64,000 bases of DNA from Pilatotrama ljubarskyi (GCA_022385805.1 MU277672.1:168012-232011), one strand, 5' to 3'. Numbered from the stretch's first letter, positions 22,510 through 34,305 are shown. Program-made: numbers and translations. The notes: a model not told the origin generated them from the letters alone.

Positions 22510-23170
22510 GGCGAATCGCAAGGAAGCACCGAGGTCACAAACGAGGGTGAGGTCGGAGAGGTTCCCATAATTCGCCCGCTCTTATACCTGCGAGTCATGC
22601 GGCAGCCGCGTTCCTGGTACGTGCAGCGACTGTGGCCCTGGCTCGCCCGTAGCTGGCGCTCAGTGCTGCAGTTCACTTACCGCAGCACACCGGAGAAGCT
22701 CGAGTTCTCGGAGAATGGCTACTGCGTGTACGTGGGAGTCGGAGGGAACGAGGCCTACTGCAGTATCGGCTCGCGCGGGAGCGCAGGGAGATACTGTATG
22801 ATCAGTGGACGCCGCGCTCTTTATAGACCGAGGACTGAAGCTGGACTGAGCCTCAGCCTACTATGTCGAGACAGCTATTTTGGGAGACTTTGGCTCTGCT
22901 GACGGCTGCGTTCTTCCGGGTGGAGGGCGTGTGAGGCTCTGCGAGTAGACGGCAGCGAGGTCAGATGCACAAGGCATGGGGCACGTCGTGTGCGCTCGCG
23001 ACCGCAAAGCGCGGCAGAGGTCCGGACCAAATCCTCTATTACGCCTCGGATAGCGAAACAACAACATCCATTAGCCCTAACGTACCAGTATATGCATGAG
23101 ATCAGATCGAACAAGTCCGCAGCGCCTCGGGGACCACCGTACTATCGTTTTTAGCCTTGGAGCCTCAGGT
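22510..23170. other. Intergenic; promoter of zinc-finger/RING gene B
   Basis: The left part is the 5' flank of the minus-strand zinc-finger gene; the right end should contain the 3' UTR of the TLC-domain gene. No further coding exon is supported. Confidence 0.4.
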
Positions 23171-24521
23171 TCAGTGAGCGGCGCCGTTGGCAGCGGGCGC
23201 GAGCGCGGGTGCCGGGGTGGCATCAGCGGGTGCGGTTGCAGTGAGAGGCTTGCCCTCCGCGTCGAAGCGCTTGCGGATCGCGAAGATCATCTTGTAGAAC
23301 CTGCGCCCAATCAACCACATCATCAGCGCCCGATCCCCCGTTGAGAAAAGCCCGCGCGGCTCCGGCTCCGGCACGCACCAAGTGAGGTTGAGCGCGTTGA
23401 GCGTCAAGTTGCCCAGGGCGAACGCGAGGAGATAGAACGCGTTGAGCTCCGCGCGCGCGGCGTACAGCGAATGCATGAACTCGAGCGTGAGGTACCAGCC
23501 GTAGACGATGCGCACGGAGAAGAACGTCGAGAGGAGGACGACGCCGTTCAGCCATTGCGCGGTGGAACCGGTGTAGCCGGTCTTGTCGAGGAACCTGCAG
23601 GGGCGCGAGTTGAGGTAGGTCAGCGGGGAACTGGGAAATAGGATGAAGGGAGGGCGGACCGGTGGATGTTGAGGAAGATGGTGCTCCTATGAACGCGCAA
23701 AGATTAACAGGGGGATGGGCATTCTGGATATGAGGGAACGCACAGTTCCCAAGTGAGGAAGCGCGGGGCGTAGTAGCCCAGGAACGGGCGCTGTATGGTA
23801 GAATCATCAGCACAATCCCCGGACGACTGCCTACAGGAGACGCACGAAAGTCATCATGTAGAGTGTCAGGCAGGACGCGCCTATGTGGGAGCGTGAGTTA
23901 AGGGGTACCGCGCCCATCCGCGTTCGAAGCGGCTCACCGTGGATGAGGAATCCCATATCGTCAAAGTTGATGATGGCATCGAGGGTGTCCCACAGGAAGT
24001 AGCTGCGTTTCATGAGTCGGCGCTTGTGTGGCGGAGATGTGGCCCATCTGGCATCCGGTGACTCACCCGCAGGCGACCGCGACTGTCCTGCCGACTCTAT
24101 CGTCCCAGCCCCAGAGCTTGTCCGCCTTGAGAGTCTCGGAGCCGAAGCAAGTGAAGGCAAGGGGGAGGACGATGAAGACGTGGAGGAGCGAGACGACTTG
24201 TATGTTCCTGACAGATAGTGAATGCTCAGCTGTGGCGTTCACTTTCGCTCTCGATACATGAACTGACCATTGGTTGATAGCGCGGCGGGAGCGCAGCTTG
24301 CCGTAGCTTACGGGGAAGAGACGTGCGCTGAGGACGGGGGAGATGAGGAGGTGGACGGAGGTGAAGAGGAGGAAGGCGTATACGAGGAGGGGGAAGTGAT
24401 CCGGGAGGTGGGGGAGGCGGAGGAGGCGGGCGAGGGGCTGGGCGATTGCCCGGAGGGGCTCGTCCGTGGGGAGGGCCATGTCGAGCGAGAGAGAGCTCTG
24501 GATGGGATCGGGCACGTACAT
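23171..24521 (-). CDS. TLC-domain multi-pass membrane protein
   Basis: Seven exons (24521-24268, 24207-24067, 24002-23938, 23880-23846, 23790-23744, 23686-23660, 23594-23171) join in phase to 330 aa. Several hydrophobic helices are visible: FPLLVYAFLLFTSVHLLI, VVSLLHVFIVLPLAF, LTLYMMTF, WLNGVVLLSTFFSVRIVYG, and AFYLLAFALGNLTLNALN. The middle carries TLC features (WDTLDAIINFDDMGFLIH, FLTWELSTIFLNIHRFLDKTG). This matches the TMEM56/TLCD group of the TRAM-LAG1-CLN8 fold rather than ceramide synthase, since the LAG1 motif is absent. The likely location is the ER or plasma membrane, with a role in lipid homeostasis by family analogy only. The C-terminus is an Ala/Pro-rich cytosolic tail. It diverges from the DUF1776 gene. 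Confidence 0.88.
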
Positions 24522-25281
24522 CCTCCTTTACTTTGGCAGCACAGGCGTCTATACGGGGTGGTGGTAGCCTGAGAAGGTCAAGAAGAGCCAGCCACTGCTT
24601 CCGGAGACTGCCTCGGAGGATACGAACGTGCTTCGCGTTGTGCAGCGTTCGCAGTATGATCAGCACCGAGTGCCTGCGTCTGCATGCGCATGTCAGCCTG
24701 TACGTTCGAGGAACACCAACTTGGAGGAGCCTCACCCACCAGCCGATGCGACGGAGGTACGCGTACGTATGTACAGGACACGTCGGACAGCCTGTCGGCG
24801 CGCAGAGGGCAAGCGTCGCACCTCCGAAAGCTTCGAGATGCCGCGTTGCCGCGTAGCGACCGCGTCCGACCCCCGCGTCCCAGCGGTGCCACTGCCAGGC
24901 GGCGCCCTCCTGGACGCGGTCACGTGCGCCTTCCATCTACGCGCGACGTTCTGAAGCACTCGGACGACGCGCTATCTACCTTTAGTCCACAATCGCATTC
25001 TCTTGCACAATGGCTCTCACTCTTCCTCTGTTCTCTGTTGACAGAGCCTGTTACAGCGACATGCTCTGGCCAGTCCCTGCCGCTAATCACTCGCACACAG
25101 ACGAGACCCCGGGTACTGCTGTGTAAACGGCCCGGCACCGGCGCCGGAGACGCGTCCTACGTCGGCGGCGCCAACGCCGATTTAGCTGAGCCTCGATTGC
25201 GCGGGAGTCCCCTAACCCACGCTCTCTCGCACCTGCCCTCGTCTCTCGTCCTGCTCAGGCATCTGCGCATCCGCAACCAGC
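24522..25281. promoter_or_regulatory. Divergent intergenic region between TLC and DUF1776 genes
   Basis: This 760-bp gap separates two divergent starts. Open frames here lack motifs. It presumably holds both promoters and 5' UTRs; a pyrimidine-rich stretch (about 25020-25275) precedes the plus-strand ATG, as often seen in fungal promoters. Confidence 0.35.
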
Positions 25282-27220
25282 ATGCCTCTCGTACTCCCCA
25301 CCATTGACCAGATCGAGGACTACCTCGAGCAGGTCGAGGAGCTCGTCGTCTCCTCTCTCTCCGCAAATGCTCCCGATCTCTCCAGGGTCACCGAGGCCAT
25401 CCACAGGCTCTGGCAGGATGTATTGCGACACAGTCCGCAGGCCATGCCCTCCCTCAAGAAGGGTCTAGGGGCCTTCGAAGTTCCCCCGCCTCCCCCGCCC
25501 CCTCCACCTCCCAAGTCCTTCTGGGAGAACACCGCCGATTGGGTCGCCGATCACCCATGGCAGACCGCAGGACTCGGTGTCGGAATCATTGGCACAGGCC
25601 TGCTTGTGGGCTATGCATCCCCGCACATCAGGCGGCGCGTCAAAGTTAGCACCAAGAAGCACGCATCCGCTACGAGTGGGGAACGGCGACAGGTCGTCGG
25701 TGCGTACACCAGGCTCCTGAGTGATTGGCACACACTCCTGACTGAGCATCTCCTGTAGTGGTCCTTGGAGGCGACTCACCGCTTGGCCTTCCTCTGATCC
25801 AGGATCTGGAAAAGAAGGGCTACATCGTCATCACCAGCGTATCGACACCCGAAACCGTCCAGGAGCTCGAAAGCCAGTGTCACGGATATGTCCGCGCACT
25901 CGTCCTAGATCCTACAGAGGTGCGTCCACCCTGCTAACTCGGCGATGTGCAATCTGACACGTGCACCAGCCCGAAATGATCCCATTCTTCCTCCGCTCGC
26001 TCGCCTCCACCATGTCCCGCCGCTTCCCCATATCAGCAGCAGGCGACCCGCATGCCTCCCCCGCCGCCCAGCTCTACCTTCACTCTGTCATCTCCCTCCT
26101 CATCCTCCCCTCCCCTAGTATCGCCCCTCCCCCCGCCCCGCTCGAGCACCTCGCCCTCCAAACCGACTATCTCGCCTACCTCCAAGCTACGCACCTCGTC
26201 CCGCTCCAGGCCATCCAGGCGCTCATCCCCCTCCTGCGCGCGAATCCTGCGCGGGCGAGGGACGCGCGGAATAACGGTCTTGGAAGGCAGAGCATCGTTG
26301 TGTGCCTCCCGGCCACGGACGCGCGAGTCGGGCTGCCGTTCGCCGGTGCGCAGGCGATGAGCGCCGCTGCGACCCTCCGGGGAGTCGAAGTCCTCCGGCG
26401 GGAAATTCGCGCAGCGGGCTTGTCAGGGTACGGTTCGGAGGCGGCGGAGGCGATGCGCAATCTCAAGGTCACCGTGGTGGACGTCGGGGCCGTCGGACCT
26501 GCCGTACCTGACGGGGCGGAGGCGGCGGCGGATGCTGAGGAGGCAAAGGGTGTTGTGCGCGAGTGGACGCCGTCGGAGCAGGCGGCGTACGGCGCGGCTT
26601 TCGGGTCGATGCTCGAGCATGGCGGGCATAGGGCGGTTCGCAGGCGGCCGAGCGATGTGGCGGGATTCGTGGATACGGTGGTCGGGGTCGTGAGTGGCGG
26701 GCGGAGGGCCGGCGATACGTGGTCGAGCTGCGCTCTGCGCGGGTTGAACAGGCTGCATGAGCTTGTGCGCGGGGACAGGATCGTCGTCGGTGCAGGTGGT
26801 ACGTACCCTCTCCCTATCTCGTGGACGTGTATCAAGACTGAGTGTATGCACACAGCGGGCACGTACGCGTTCGCCTCGCACCTCCCCGCGTTCCTCCTCG
26901 ACGCGCTCCTGAACATCCCCTACGTCATCGTCTCCATCCGGAACGCCCTCCTCCCCATCCCCCCGCGCATCCCGTCCGCGGCCACTACCTCCCTCGCGCC
27001 CGCTCCCCCGGCCGCTCCACCAGCTCAGCAGCCTCCGGTCGCGCAGCAGACGATCCCGGAGAAACTCGAGGGCACGGATAGTGGCTCGGAGCCGTCGGAG
27101 GCGGGGAGCGAGGCGGACGTCGAGAGTAATGAGGGGTACGGTTCTGGCGTGGGCGAGTCGTGGGTCAGCTTGAAGAGCAAGCCAGCGTCCGATCAGAGTT
27201 CGGCGGCAGGTCAATTGTAA
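25282..27220 (+). CDS. DUF1776 family protein (Pbr1/YNL181W-like, SDR-related)
   Basis: Four exons (25282-25699, 25759-25919, 25970-26798, 26856-27220) join in phase to 590 aa. The N-terminal 65 residues are helical (IDQIEDYLEQVEELVVSSL), followed by a run of ten prolines at about 68-77 and one membrane segment at about 93-113 (TAGLGVGIIGTGLLVGYAS). Next comes a Rossmann-like start (VVVLGGDSPLGLPLIQDL) and a segment typical of DUF1776, including SVSTPETVQELESQ and VRALVLDPTEP. The yeast member (Pbr1) is a putative oxidoreductase; catalytic activity here is not established. The C-terminal 100 residues are Pro/Ser/Glu-rich and probably disordered. The ATG at 25282 follows a strong pyrimidine tract and starts the conserved N-terminal helix. 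Confidence 0.87.
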
Positions 27221-27392
27221 CTGCGCGCTATTGACGACCTTAGTGCTTCTGCAAGGGTGGCGATGAAAGGTGTGAGTCGAGTTCGATGGTGTAAGTTATG
27301 CCCGGTCCTTCATGTACAGTCGGTCTTTTCCTGTACAACACCCCCCTGATGTATGTCTAGCCTCCTAATAGCATCTCTCTCCTCTCCTCTTC

Positions 27393-28053
27393 TCAGCCAG
27401 CTCCGCTCACACAATGCCTCGCGCAATGGCCCGCTGGCGCCGACCCATCTCCTCCCCATTCCGTTCCTCTCCTCGCGGGAAGCTTCCACGCGTCCACGGC
27501 CTCCCACCGCTTCTTCGCCCTCCTCCACCTCAACCGCGCATACTTCTGCCTCACCTCCGCGCCCTTCGCCAACCCCCTCCAATACCCCGAGAACCGCTCC
27601 GCATCGCGCTCGTTCTCGCGCCAGCGATACCACGCGTCGACGCAGCGCTCGAGGAGCGCCTCCCCCTCGCCGTCGAGCCTGTCGCAGTGCGCGCGCAGCG
27701 GGATGCGGCGCCGGCGGAACTCGATGGTGCGCCGGACGAGCCGCTCGTCGCACTCGACGCCGTAGGCCGTGCGCAACTCGCGGCAGAGCGCGAGGTAGCG
27801 CGCGCGGAAGCGGCGCGCCGTGGCGCGCTCGGACTGGATCTTGGACGTGCAGTGCGCGCGGCGGCTCGCGAGCTCGTGCGCGCGTTGGAGGGAGAGGAGG
27901 TCGCGCGCGCGGGTGTAGTGGTTCAGACGGCAGCGGGTCGGTCTGGGTGGAGAGTGAGCTATTTGTATACATGGCGGAGCGAACTTCGAAGAGGACAGGA
28001 GCTGCGGCGTACCTGAGACGCGCGAGGTAGGGGTTTGCTTGCGCGACGTTCAT
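27393..28053 (-). CDS. Hypothetical arginine-rich protein, 196 aa
   Basis: Not recognised with confidence. Two exons (28053-28013 and 27942-27393) join in phase across a 70-nt intron. Exon 1 encodes MNVAQANPYLARL; exon 2 begins TRCRLNHYTRARDLLSLQRA and continues as a very basic helical protein with many Arg (RFRARYLALCRELR, TIEFRRRRIPLRAH, WYRWRENERDAERFSGYW). It contains no membrane segment. The size, charge and short N-terminal exon would suit a small mitochondrial or ribosome-associated protein, but that is a guess. The competing frame in the same exon is Pro/Arg-rich and lacks a sensible stop, so I prefer this one. Confidence 0.6.
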
Positions 28054-28848
28054 CTAGAGTGTGCTTGACTTCCGGCTTGCGTTACAGGAAGAGGCGGTTC
28101 GCGTCTGAGGCGTGAGGGTTCGCCTCTGAGGAAGGCTGTGTGCTATGCAAGTCCGTCCTTGCAGGCGGACCTGCGAATATAACATGCTCCTCGAGCTCAC
28201 GAGTCTGCAGTAGTCGTCGCGGACAGTCAACAACGGGCCGCTTGGGCGCGTCGCCACTCGCGACCGCCATTCTAGGTTCGATAACAAGCGGCTCTCCCGC
28301 GTCTCGCACGCACAATGGGTGACAGAGGGGCCCATCAGAGCAGCAACAAGGGCCAGGTTGCAAGAATATGCAAGAGACGATAACGTCGGGTTACGAGAGA
28401 GATCAGACGAACGTGCCTGCTGCCTGAAAGGGCTGCTCGTTTGCAGGTTGTGGATCCGTGTTGGTCCCACGGTGAAGCGGTCACTGCCAGCACGTGGGTA
28501 TGGACAGGTATGGACGTCCGACCTCAAGCTCAAGGTTCTACGGAAAGAGACGCCTCTGCGCGAGCTACCACTATCTACGCTTGATAACCGCCTTGGGACA
28601 ACTCGCGTACTGCATAGTAGTAGCATTGTATCGTGGTGCGTCTCCAGAACGCCTTTCCCTGGTCGAGATACCTGCTGAGCGAAGGTCTGTCAGTGTCGTG
28701 AATTTTACAATACCACGGGTGAGCTCGCCATGCTTGTCCCTTGCATGTTGCTGTCCTAATCGTGGCAGCATCTGACGCATGAGACACATAAGTCATCTCC
28801 CTTCGGCTCGTCACGCAGGCCTCGCAGGCCGCTAGAATCAAGCATGCG
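28054..28848. other. Upstream half of a tandem duplication
   Basis: No gene is supported. The right part (about 28448-28848) resembles the stretch upstream of the intact phosphodiesterase gene (about 29836-30217): both contain a TGGATCC-TGTTGGTCCCA block, a GCGAACTACCACTA-like block and a final AAGATCAAGCAT-like block before the ATG. It is therefore the 5' flank of the duplicated copy. Confidence 0.45.
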
Positions 28849-29391
28849 ATGCGCCTCGATCCCTCCTCCTATCCTCCGCGCCCCCCACCCACCTTGCCGA
28901 CCTTCGACCCGCACGTCACTCTCGGCTCGCACCCCTCAGATGCGGCCGCACTCATCGCTGCGGTGCCCATTGGACACGGCGCGATCCCTATCTGGTTCAA
29001 AGAGCTTCAGGTCGGAGGCAAGTTGGTCCACATCGTTGTGCGCAGCCTGCGGGGGTCATCGCTCGAGACCTTGCGTGGACACCTTGTGACAAGCTGAGAG
29101 ACTGGGAATAAACCGTCCCTCTCGTGGCGCACATGTCATGGCTGCACTACACAGCTGATGCGGGCGAGAAGGCGCGCATCGTGGAGACGCTGAGGCGCGA
29201 GCGGACGGTGTCCGAGAGCGGGGAGGAGCGGGGAGGGCGAGGAGAGGTCTGTACGCCTCGCGTGTGTGGACGATGGTGGCGAGGGCGAGCAGGAGCCCGA
29301 GATAGTGGACGGATTCGGTGGGGTGGAAATTTGGGTCGGCAAGTGCGAGCGGCCGATCGTGGCCGGGAGTGGGAGGGACGCGAGAACAGTA
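28849..29391 (+). pseudogene. Decayed copy of the 2H cyclic phosphodiesterase
   Basis: Aligns along its length with the intact gene at 30218-30757. The start (MRLDPSSYPPRPPPTLPTFD) and first catalytic motif (HVTL) are kept, but the frame stops at 29095-29097 after RGHLVTS. A small insertion puts the rest in another frame (VPLVAHMSWLHYTADAGEKA, with the second HxS motif), and a further shift returns it to the first frame (EGEQEPEIVDGFGG, VEIWVGKCE). The intact copy has no intron, so these are lesions rather than splicing. The end is set where similarity to the intact C-terminus fades. Confidence 0.8.
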
Positions 29392-30217
29392 CCGTCTCGA
29401 AGTAAGATCTGCCGCATTCCACATTCACCAGGTCGCCGATTCCTCAGGGCAAATGGAGAGACTGGTCGAGTTTCGTGTTGGATGGGAACAGGTTATCCAC
29501 ATGTTTGCGGCACACTGAGACGAGTTCCGCCGGCTGATGCTGCGGATGAAACCACAGTATAGCGGTCACGGAACAAGGAGAAGGTACGAACACATGGGCA
29601 GGTAGCAGAGACAGCAGAAGTGCCCAAAGAACATGGATGTATTATGCATGGAAGCGTGAGTAGCGGCGATCTCCACGCCATTGAAATCATAAGCACGCTT
29701 CCCCCCCTCGGAGAGACCCTAGAGACCGTCAGAGCAGCGATGTAAGGGTGAGATCGCCAGACTGCGTGGAGACAATAGCCGTACGGTCGTGTTACTCGTC
29801 GACTCGACAGGCGTTGTGAAAGAGGTCGCCCCTTTGTGGATCCCTGTTGGTCCCATGGCGACCACGTGGGTCTCATGGCGACGTCATGTCTCTGGAGGGG
29901 ATGCTTTTATGCGAACTACCACTACGGTAGCTGCTGTCTCTCGACAACCGGACCACCAGTAGTACTAGTCGCGTACTGCTGCAGTAGAAGGCTGTAGTGT
30001 GGTGAGTTCACAGAACGCGCACTCCCATTAAGAAGCTGAGGGACGTCCTGCCAGTCTCCCGTGAACTCGGATAGTAATACAACAACATGGGTGAGCGCAC
30101 CCTGCTTGTTCGTTGCGTCGCGCCGCACCGACCTTAAAACCACCGGACCTACAAACATAAGGTATATCCCTCTGGCTTGTCCCGCCTGCCTCCCAAGCGA
30201 CCAAGATCAAGCATACG

Positions 30218-30757
30218 ATGCGCGTTAAGCCGTCGTCTCCTCCCCGCTCCTCTGCCTCCTTTCCACCTTTCGACCCGCACGTTACCTTGGCTTCACACCC
30301 CTCGGACGCGTCAGCACTGCGCGCTGCGATACCCTCAGGACAGCGCGCGTTTGGAGTGCGCTTCAAGTCGCTCGAGGTCGGAGACAAATACTTCATGTCG
30401 GTCTACGTCGCGGTACATAGCCCGCCCGGGTCGCCGCTCGAGACCCTGCGTGAGCATCTCCGCGAGAAGCTCGGGGAACAAGCCGTCCCTCCCGTCGCAC
30501 ATCTGTCGCTCTACTATATCGACGACGCAGACAAGGAGGAGAGGGAGCGGACCGCGGAAACCCTCAGGAGCGAACTGCGGGTACTCGAGAGTGGGCGGGG
30601 GGAGGCGAGGTCAGTGAGCCTCGCGTGCGTGGACGATGACGGCGAGCAGGAGCCGGAGATCCTTGACAGCTTCGACGGCGAAGAGATCTGGGTCGTCAAG
30701 TGCGAAGGTCCCGTCCCCGAATGGGAGGTCATCGAGAAGATCGAGCTCGCGCGGTGA
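30218..30757 (+). CDS. CPD1: 2',3'-cyclic nucleotide phosphodiesterase (CPDase), 2H family
   Basis: A single exon of 179 codons. The two HxT/S motifs of the 2H phosphoesterase superfamily are present: HVTL at about residue 25 (in FDPHVTLASHP) and HLSLYYID near residue 97. Length and layout fit the fungal/plant CPDase family, which opens ADP-ribose 1'',2''-cyclic phosphate formed during tRNA splicing. The sequence FKSLEVGDKYFMSVYVAV and the C-terminal EEIWVVKCEGPVPEWEVIEK are family-like. It follows a decayed copy of itself (28849-29391). The start was taken as the first ATG that aligns with the pseudogene start. CPD1 is the yeast name. Confidence 0.85.
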   Translation: MRVKPSSPPRSSASFPPFDPHVTLASHPSDASALRAAIPSGQRAFGVRFKSLEVGDKYFMSVYVAVHSPPGSPLETLREHLREKLGEQAVPPVAHLSLYYIDDADKEERERTAETLRSELRVLESGRGEARSVSLACVDDDGEQEPEILDSFDGEEIWVVKCEGPVPEWEVIEKIELAR

Positions 30758-31098
30758 TAGAGCGGGTAGCAGAAGGCTCGTGTTGTGTAACAACAGATGG
30801 TCTACAGATCTCCGGGATACTGACATGAGGTCGTGTAGCTAACGATACAGAGCGAAGAGTATAGCGGAAGGCCGGACAAGAATGTACAAAGACAGGGGAC
30901 GTGTACGGTCTGGGGCATCGAACGAACGTGAATGGTCATCCATACGGCAGTGAGGGATACGCGTAGGTGTCGAAAGAGCGGGTTATTGTGCGGCGCGCGT
31001 AACATTATGAGGACTTCAAGATGATGCAAAGGGTGCATGCTGCATAGGCATAGCAGAAGATGCAGAGAAGTGCGAAGTTTGCAGACGCGAAGAGGAAC
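30758..31098. other. Intergenic, convergent 3' ends
   Basis: A short AT-richer spacer between the stop of the phosphodiesterase (plus) and the stop of the arrestin-like gene (minus). It should hold both 3' UTRs; nothing else is visible. Confidence 0.5.
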
Positions 31099-32952
31099 TC
31101 ATGTTGAAGAAGCCGCTCCCGAGGCGGTGAGCAAGGGCGACAACGGCAGTTTTGTCGGTGGCGTCTGCTTGCAGGCGACCGGTGGCGGAGGAGGATCCTC
31201 GGCGTCCTTCGCATCGCGAGTATAGCGTGGCAGGGGCGTTGGGTCTTCCCTCAGCGTGCCGTTGGAGTAGTACAGCTGGTTGTACGCGGGGAGGGCCTGC
31301 GCGTACGGCAAGCTAGGGGGAGGGAACGTCGCCGACTCCGCGATGCTAGTTGGCGAGATAGACCGGGACGACGACATGAGCTCGACAATGGGCAGGTGTG
31401 CATCTCCGTTAGGAACCCGCACGAAGTTCAAGGGCAAGGTGAGTCGTAGCTCGTCCGCCGCAGGTTCCGCACCTGCGTCCCCGCTCTCGGACGTATCGTA
31501 CGTGCAGTGCAGCGCAATGTCGAGGTTGTGCAGGACAGTGAGCATGGGGCCGCACTCCGTGGGGCGGAGCTTCGGGACGGGGAGCTCCTCGAAGTGCTCA
31601 AGGTACTTCTCGTCGACGAAGACGTCACGGAAGGGGACGTCCAGGCGCATCTGGATCCACGTGTTCGGGTCGTCGAAGGCAGCGTCGTCGAACGCGCCGC
31701 CGGGCTTGTCTGACCCTTGCAGGTCGAAGTGGTCCGGGAACTCGCGGGGGAGGATGGAGTAGGTGGGTTTGCACGTGCTATGGGACGGCGCGCTAAGGAG
31801 CAGACCGCACTCGTACTCCCGCACGTCGCCACGGCGAGATCGGAGGGGCTTCTTAGGGGGCTGTTCCAATTCTGGTGGCACGGGCCACTTCGCAGCATAC
31901 TTCGAAGACATGGACGTCCTGCGAGCACCGGAATGAGCAAGGATCGTAAGCGAAGGGGCAATATACTGCTCACCGCAAGACCTCCATTTGTGTAGCAGTG
32001 ATCGAGAACTTGGGTAGTCGCAAACGCTTGCGCTCGTCAGCCGTCAAGCCTTCAGGCCGTAGCCTGATGAAGAGCGGGAAGCTCTCGCATTCAAGAGGAA
32101 TGTGCTCCGGAAGATAGGCAAGGACGCGGAGTTTGGACAAGACGTCAGCAGGGATCTGGGAGGAGGATCCCTTGATAGATCCGGCGTATTCGATGCTGTG
32201 GAAAGGGAAGTTCGGGAACTCCGAGGTATCCAGGTGATGATGAGGAGGAGGAAGTGTGAAGCGATTGATCTTGACAGAGGCGGGGGGGGATGTCGCGATC
32301 TGCGTACTCGGCAGACTGGAGTAACTAGAGCACATGAAGCGCAGGGGCTTCGACGAGCCAGGTCGCATGTCCCGGTACGTCGCCTTGGCGGTCAGGCGGT
32401 AGCTGACTTCTTGTTCCTCCCGTACTCCGTTGCCGTAGCTGGTACTGCAAGAGGGAGGGAGCCATCCCGGAATCGCGAGATTGAAGGTGATGAGCCAGCG
32501 CTGGGGATCGCGGAGGTTCTGGTCCCAGAAGTGGCCGATCTCGATCGGCCCGCCTTGGATCAGCTCTTGTGAGAATTTGACGAGACGACATGCTCCGTAG
32601 CCCGTCTGAGGGGTGAGGAGCTCGCTCTGGCCCTCGAAGGTGAGGACGAGAGACTCGAGCATGAACCGCTCCTCCGTAGCCGGAGGGTCGTATAGGACGC
32701 TAGCGGGCGGGGTGAGCTTGACTTCCACATGGCCCGATAATGAGTATGCAGAGCTGATGAACAATGGTCAGTACACTCGAGCTTAGGGTCCTTGGAGGCT
32801 AGGACCTACTTCTTGTCTGGCTCGCCATACATGTCGACGCTATCAAGAGGCAGGACATCAAGCTCTAGCTTGCATGGCGTTAGCATCAGATCGGACACGG
32901 TCTGTTTCATTGACCGGTAGAAAGAGGATGAATGCAATGCGTCGTGCAACAT
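31099..32952 (-). CDS. Arrestin-like (alpha-arrestin N-domain) protein
   Basis: Three exons (32952-32810, 32753-31974, 31918-31099) join in phase to 580 aa. The first half is a beta-rich arrestin N-type domain: CKLELDVLPLDSVDM, SGHVEVKLTPPAS, LVLTFEGQSELLTPQTGYG, IPGWLPPS and SYRLTAKATYRD. The second half reads as the arrestin C-type region (PLFIRLRPEGL, KFSITATQMEVLR, WIQMRLDVPF, LDIALHCTYD). It ends in a Ser/Pro-rich tail with PPPSLPYAQALPAYNQLYY and PLPRY, possible PY-like sites for Rsp5-type ligases. A role as a ubiquitin-ligase adaptor for membrane transporters is inferred from the family. The start is ambiguous between ATGs at 32952 and 32910. It diverges from the KH-domain gene. Confidence 0.8.
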
Positions 32953-34305
32953 CGCGAACGACGAAAGACGGGAGAAAGCGAGACTGGGTGCAATCAAATC
33001 CGCTCTCAATGGGCGGGGAGTCGAGGTCGCCACCGCAGATGCATGCTGCACAATAAATAGGGCGCATAGCGGGCCTGGATGTGTACAAGCGTGACGCAGG
33101 GGCCGAAAGAGATGCGCTCAGATTGGCGTTCCTTTTGTCCAACAAGCCTTTGTTGTCTAAAAAGGTTGAAAGACAATCGCACTTTGGTGCTGACTAAGCG
33201 CCGCGTCGGTCTGATGCATGCACGGTCCTTACGCTTTACGTCCGTTGTGGCACATGCGGGTGATACTGCAGCGCTTCGCTGCTCGTGTCGTCGTTGTTCT
33301 GTCTGTCGTACTAGACGATTTTGACATCTGACAAGCTGAACATCAGATATCTTGCACCGTGGTACGCGACGCCGGAGGTATTGTAGCGTCAGACGCCGAT
33401 GGTAGACAATCGCAATTGTGCGTAGGCGCCCGCGTCTGCTACGAGTCCGCCGTGCGGCAGCTTTGTTGTACAGCGCCACGCTTGATATGCTCGAAGGCGG
33501 CGAACAACCTCCCAGAAGCTCTGGTGGCCCATCATAAATTAGCCTGCATAAGGTAGCCCTCGTGAGTGAGAGGAGCAAGCACGTTTGGAAGCCAGTGACT
33601 AGACCTGAGTTCCTTGCCATCGAACGCGTTCGCCGCCTGCACGGGATACTCGCTGGATGGAAGCATGATAATGCGCGATACCTTCCATTGAGCGCGCGCC
33701 ACGACGCAGACGCATGCAGCTTGTGTTGATGCCAGCGGGCTTCCAGCAGAGAAGTTGGCACAAATCGCCTCGATGTGTTGGAATATCTGCCCCCCCCCCC
33801 AATCCCCGTTTCCCCAGAGGAACTTGTCACTCGGGTGGGAGTAGAGTAGAACGTCTGTAGAGGATGTGCATGACCGCCGTCGAGAGTCGAGACGACTGGT
33901 GTGGACGGCGGACGGAAGAGTGGACGGGCGGAAGCTGCGAGGCAGTGCCAAGCGCGGGCTAGCGCCCGTGATGGTGGCGACCCCAGCAACGGCGCGGCTC
34001 TCCTGGCATTGAACGACCACGACTGCGTCTCGCTCGCGACTGTCGTGGCACTCGTCCCTTCCATCGCCTTCATCGTTCGCAACAGTGAGCAGGTATGTAC
34101 GACGCCCGGTCACTCCGTGCCCTTCCCATCCTCCCCCTCCTCACCGTCCCCGCTGCCTTGCCCCCAGACCACATACCCACCATCCCGACCTCCTGTTCCA
34201 AGCCTCCTCCCCGTCCCACCCAAGCATACCTCTCCGTCCCGTCCACTGTCCTACAAGCCCTGACGCCCCCCTCTGTGCGATCCTGACCACACTATTTCCC
34301 GAATC
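32953..34305. promoter_or_regulatory. Divergent intergenic region between arrestin-like and KH genes
   Basis: A 1.35-kb gap between two divergent starts. A CTATTTATT sequence (minus strand, near 33053-33061) may be a TATA-like element for the arrestin gene. A run of 11 C lies at 33790-33800. From about 34110 to 34305 the plus strand is strongly pyrimidine-rich, as in many fungal promoters and 5' UTRs, before the KH-gene ATG. A 358-codon minus-strand frame crosses most of the gap but looks non-coding. Confidence 0.45.

Larger units (their letters stand above)
28448..30757. repeat. Diverged tandem segmental duplication, unit about 1.37 kb
   Basis: Two units lie head to tail: about 28448-29391 and about 29836-30757, with the two ATGs 1369 bp apart. 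Each has a few hundred bases of upstream sequence plus a phosphodiesterase frame. Similarity is patchy, with many substitutions and indels, so the duplication is old. The limits are judged by eye. Confidence 0.6.

Noticed and set aside
33006..34082. 358-codon open frame on the minus strand
   Set aside because: It lies across the divergent promoter between the arrestin-like and KH genes, has a random-looking Arg/Ser composition and no motif; GC-rich DNA yields such frames by chance.
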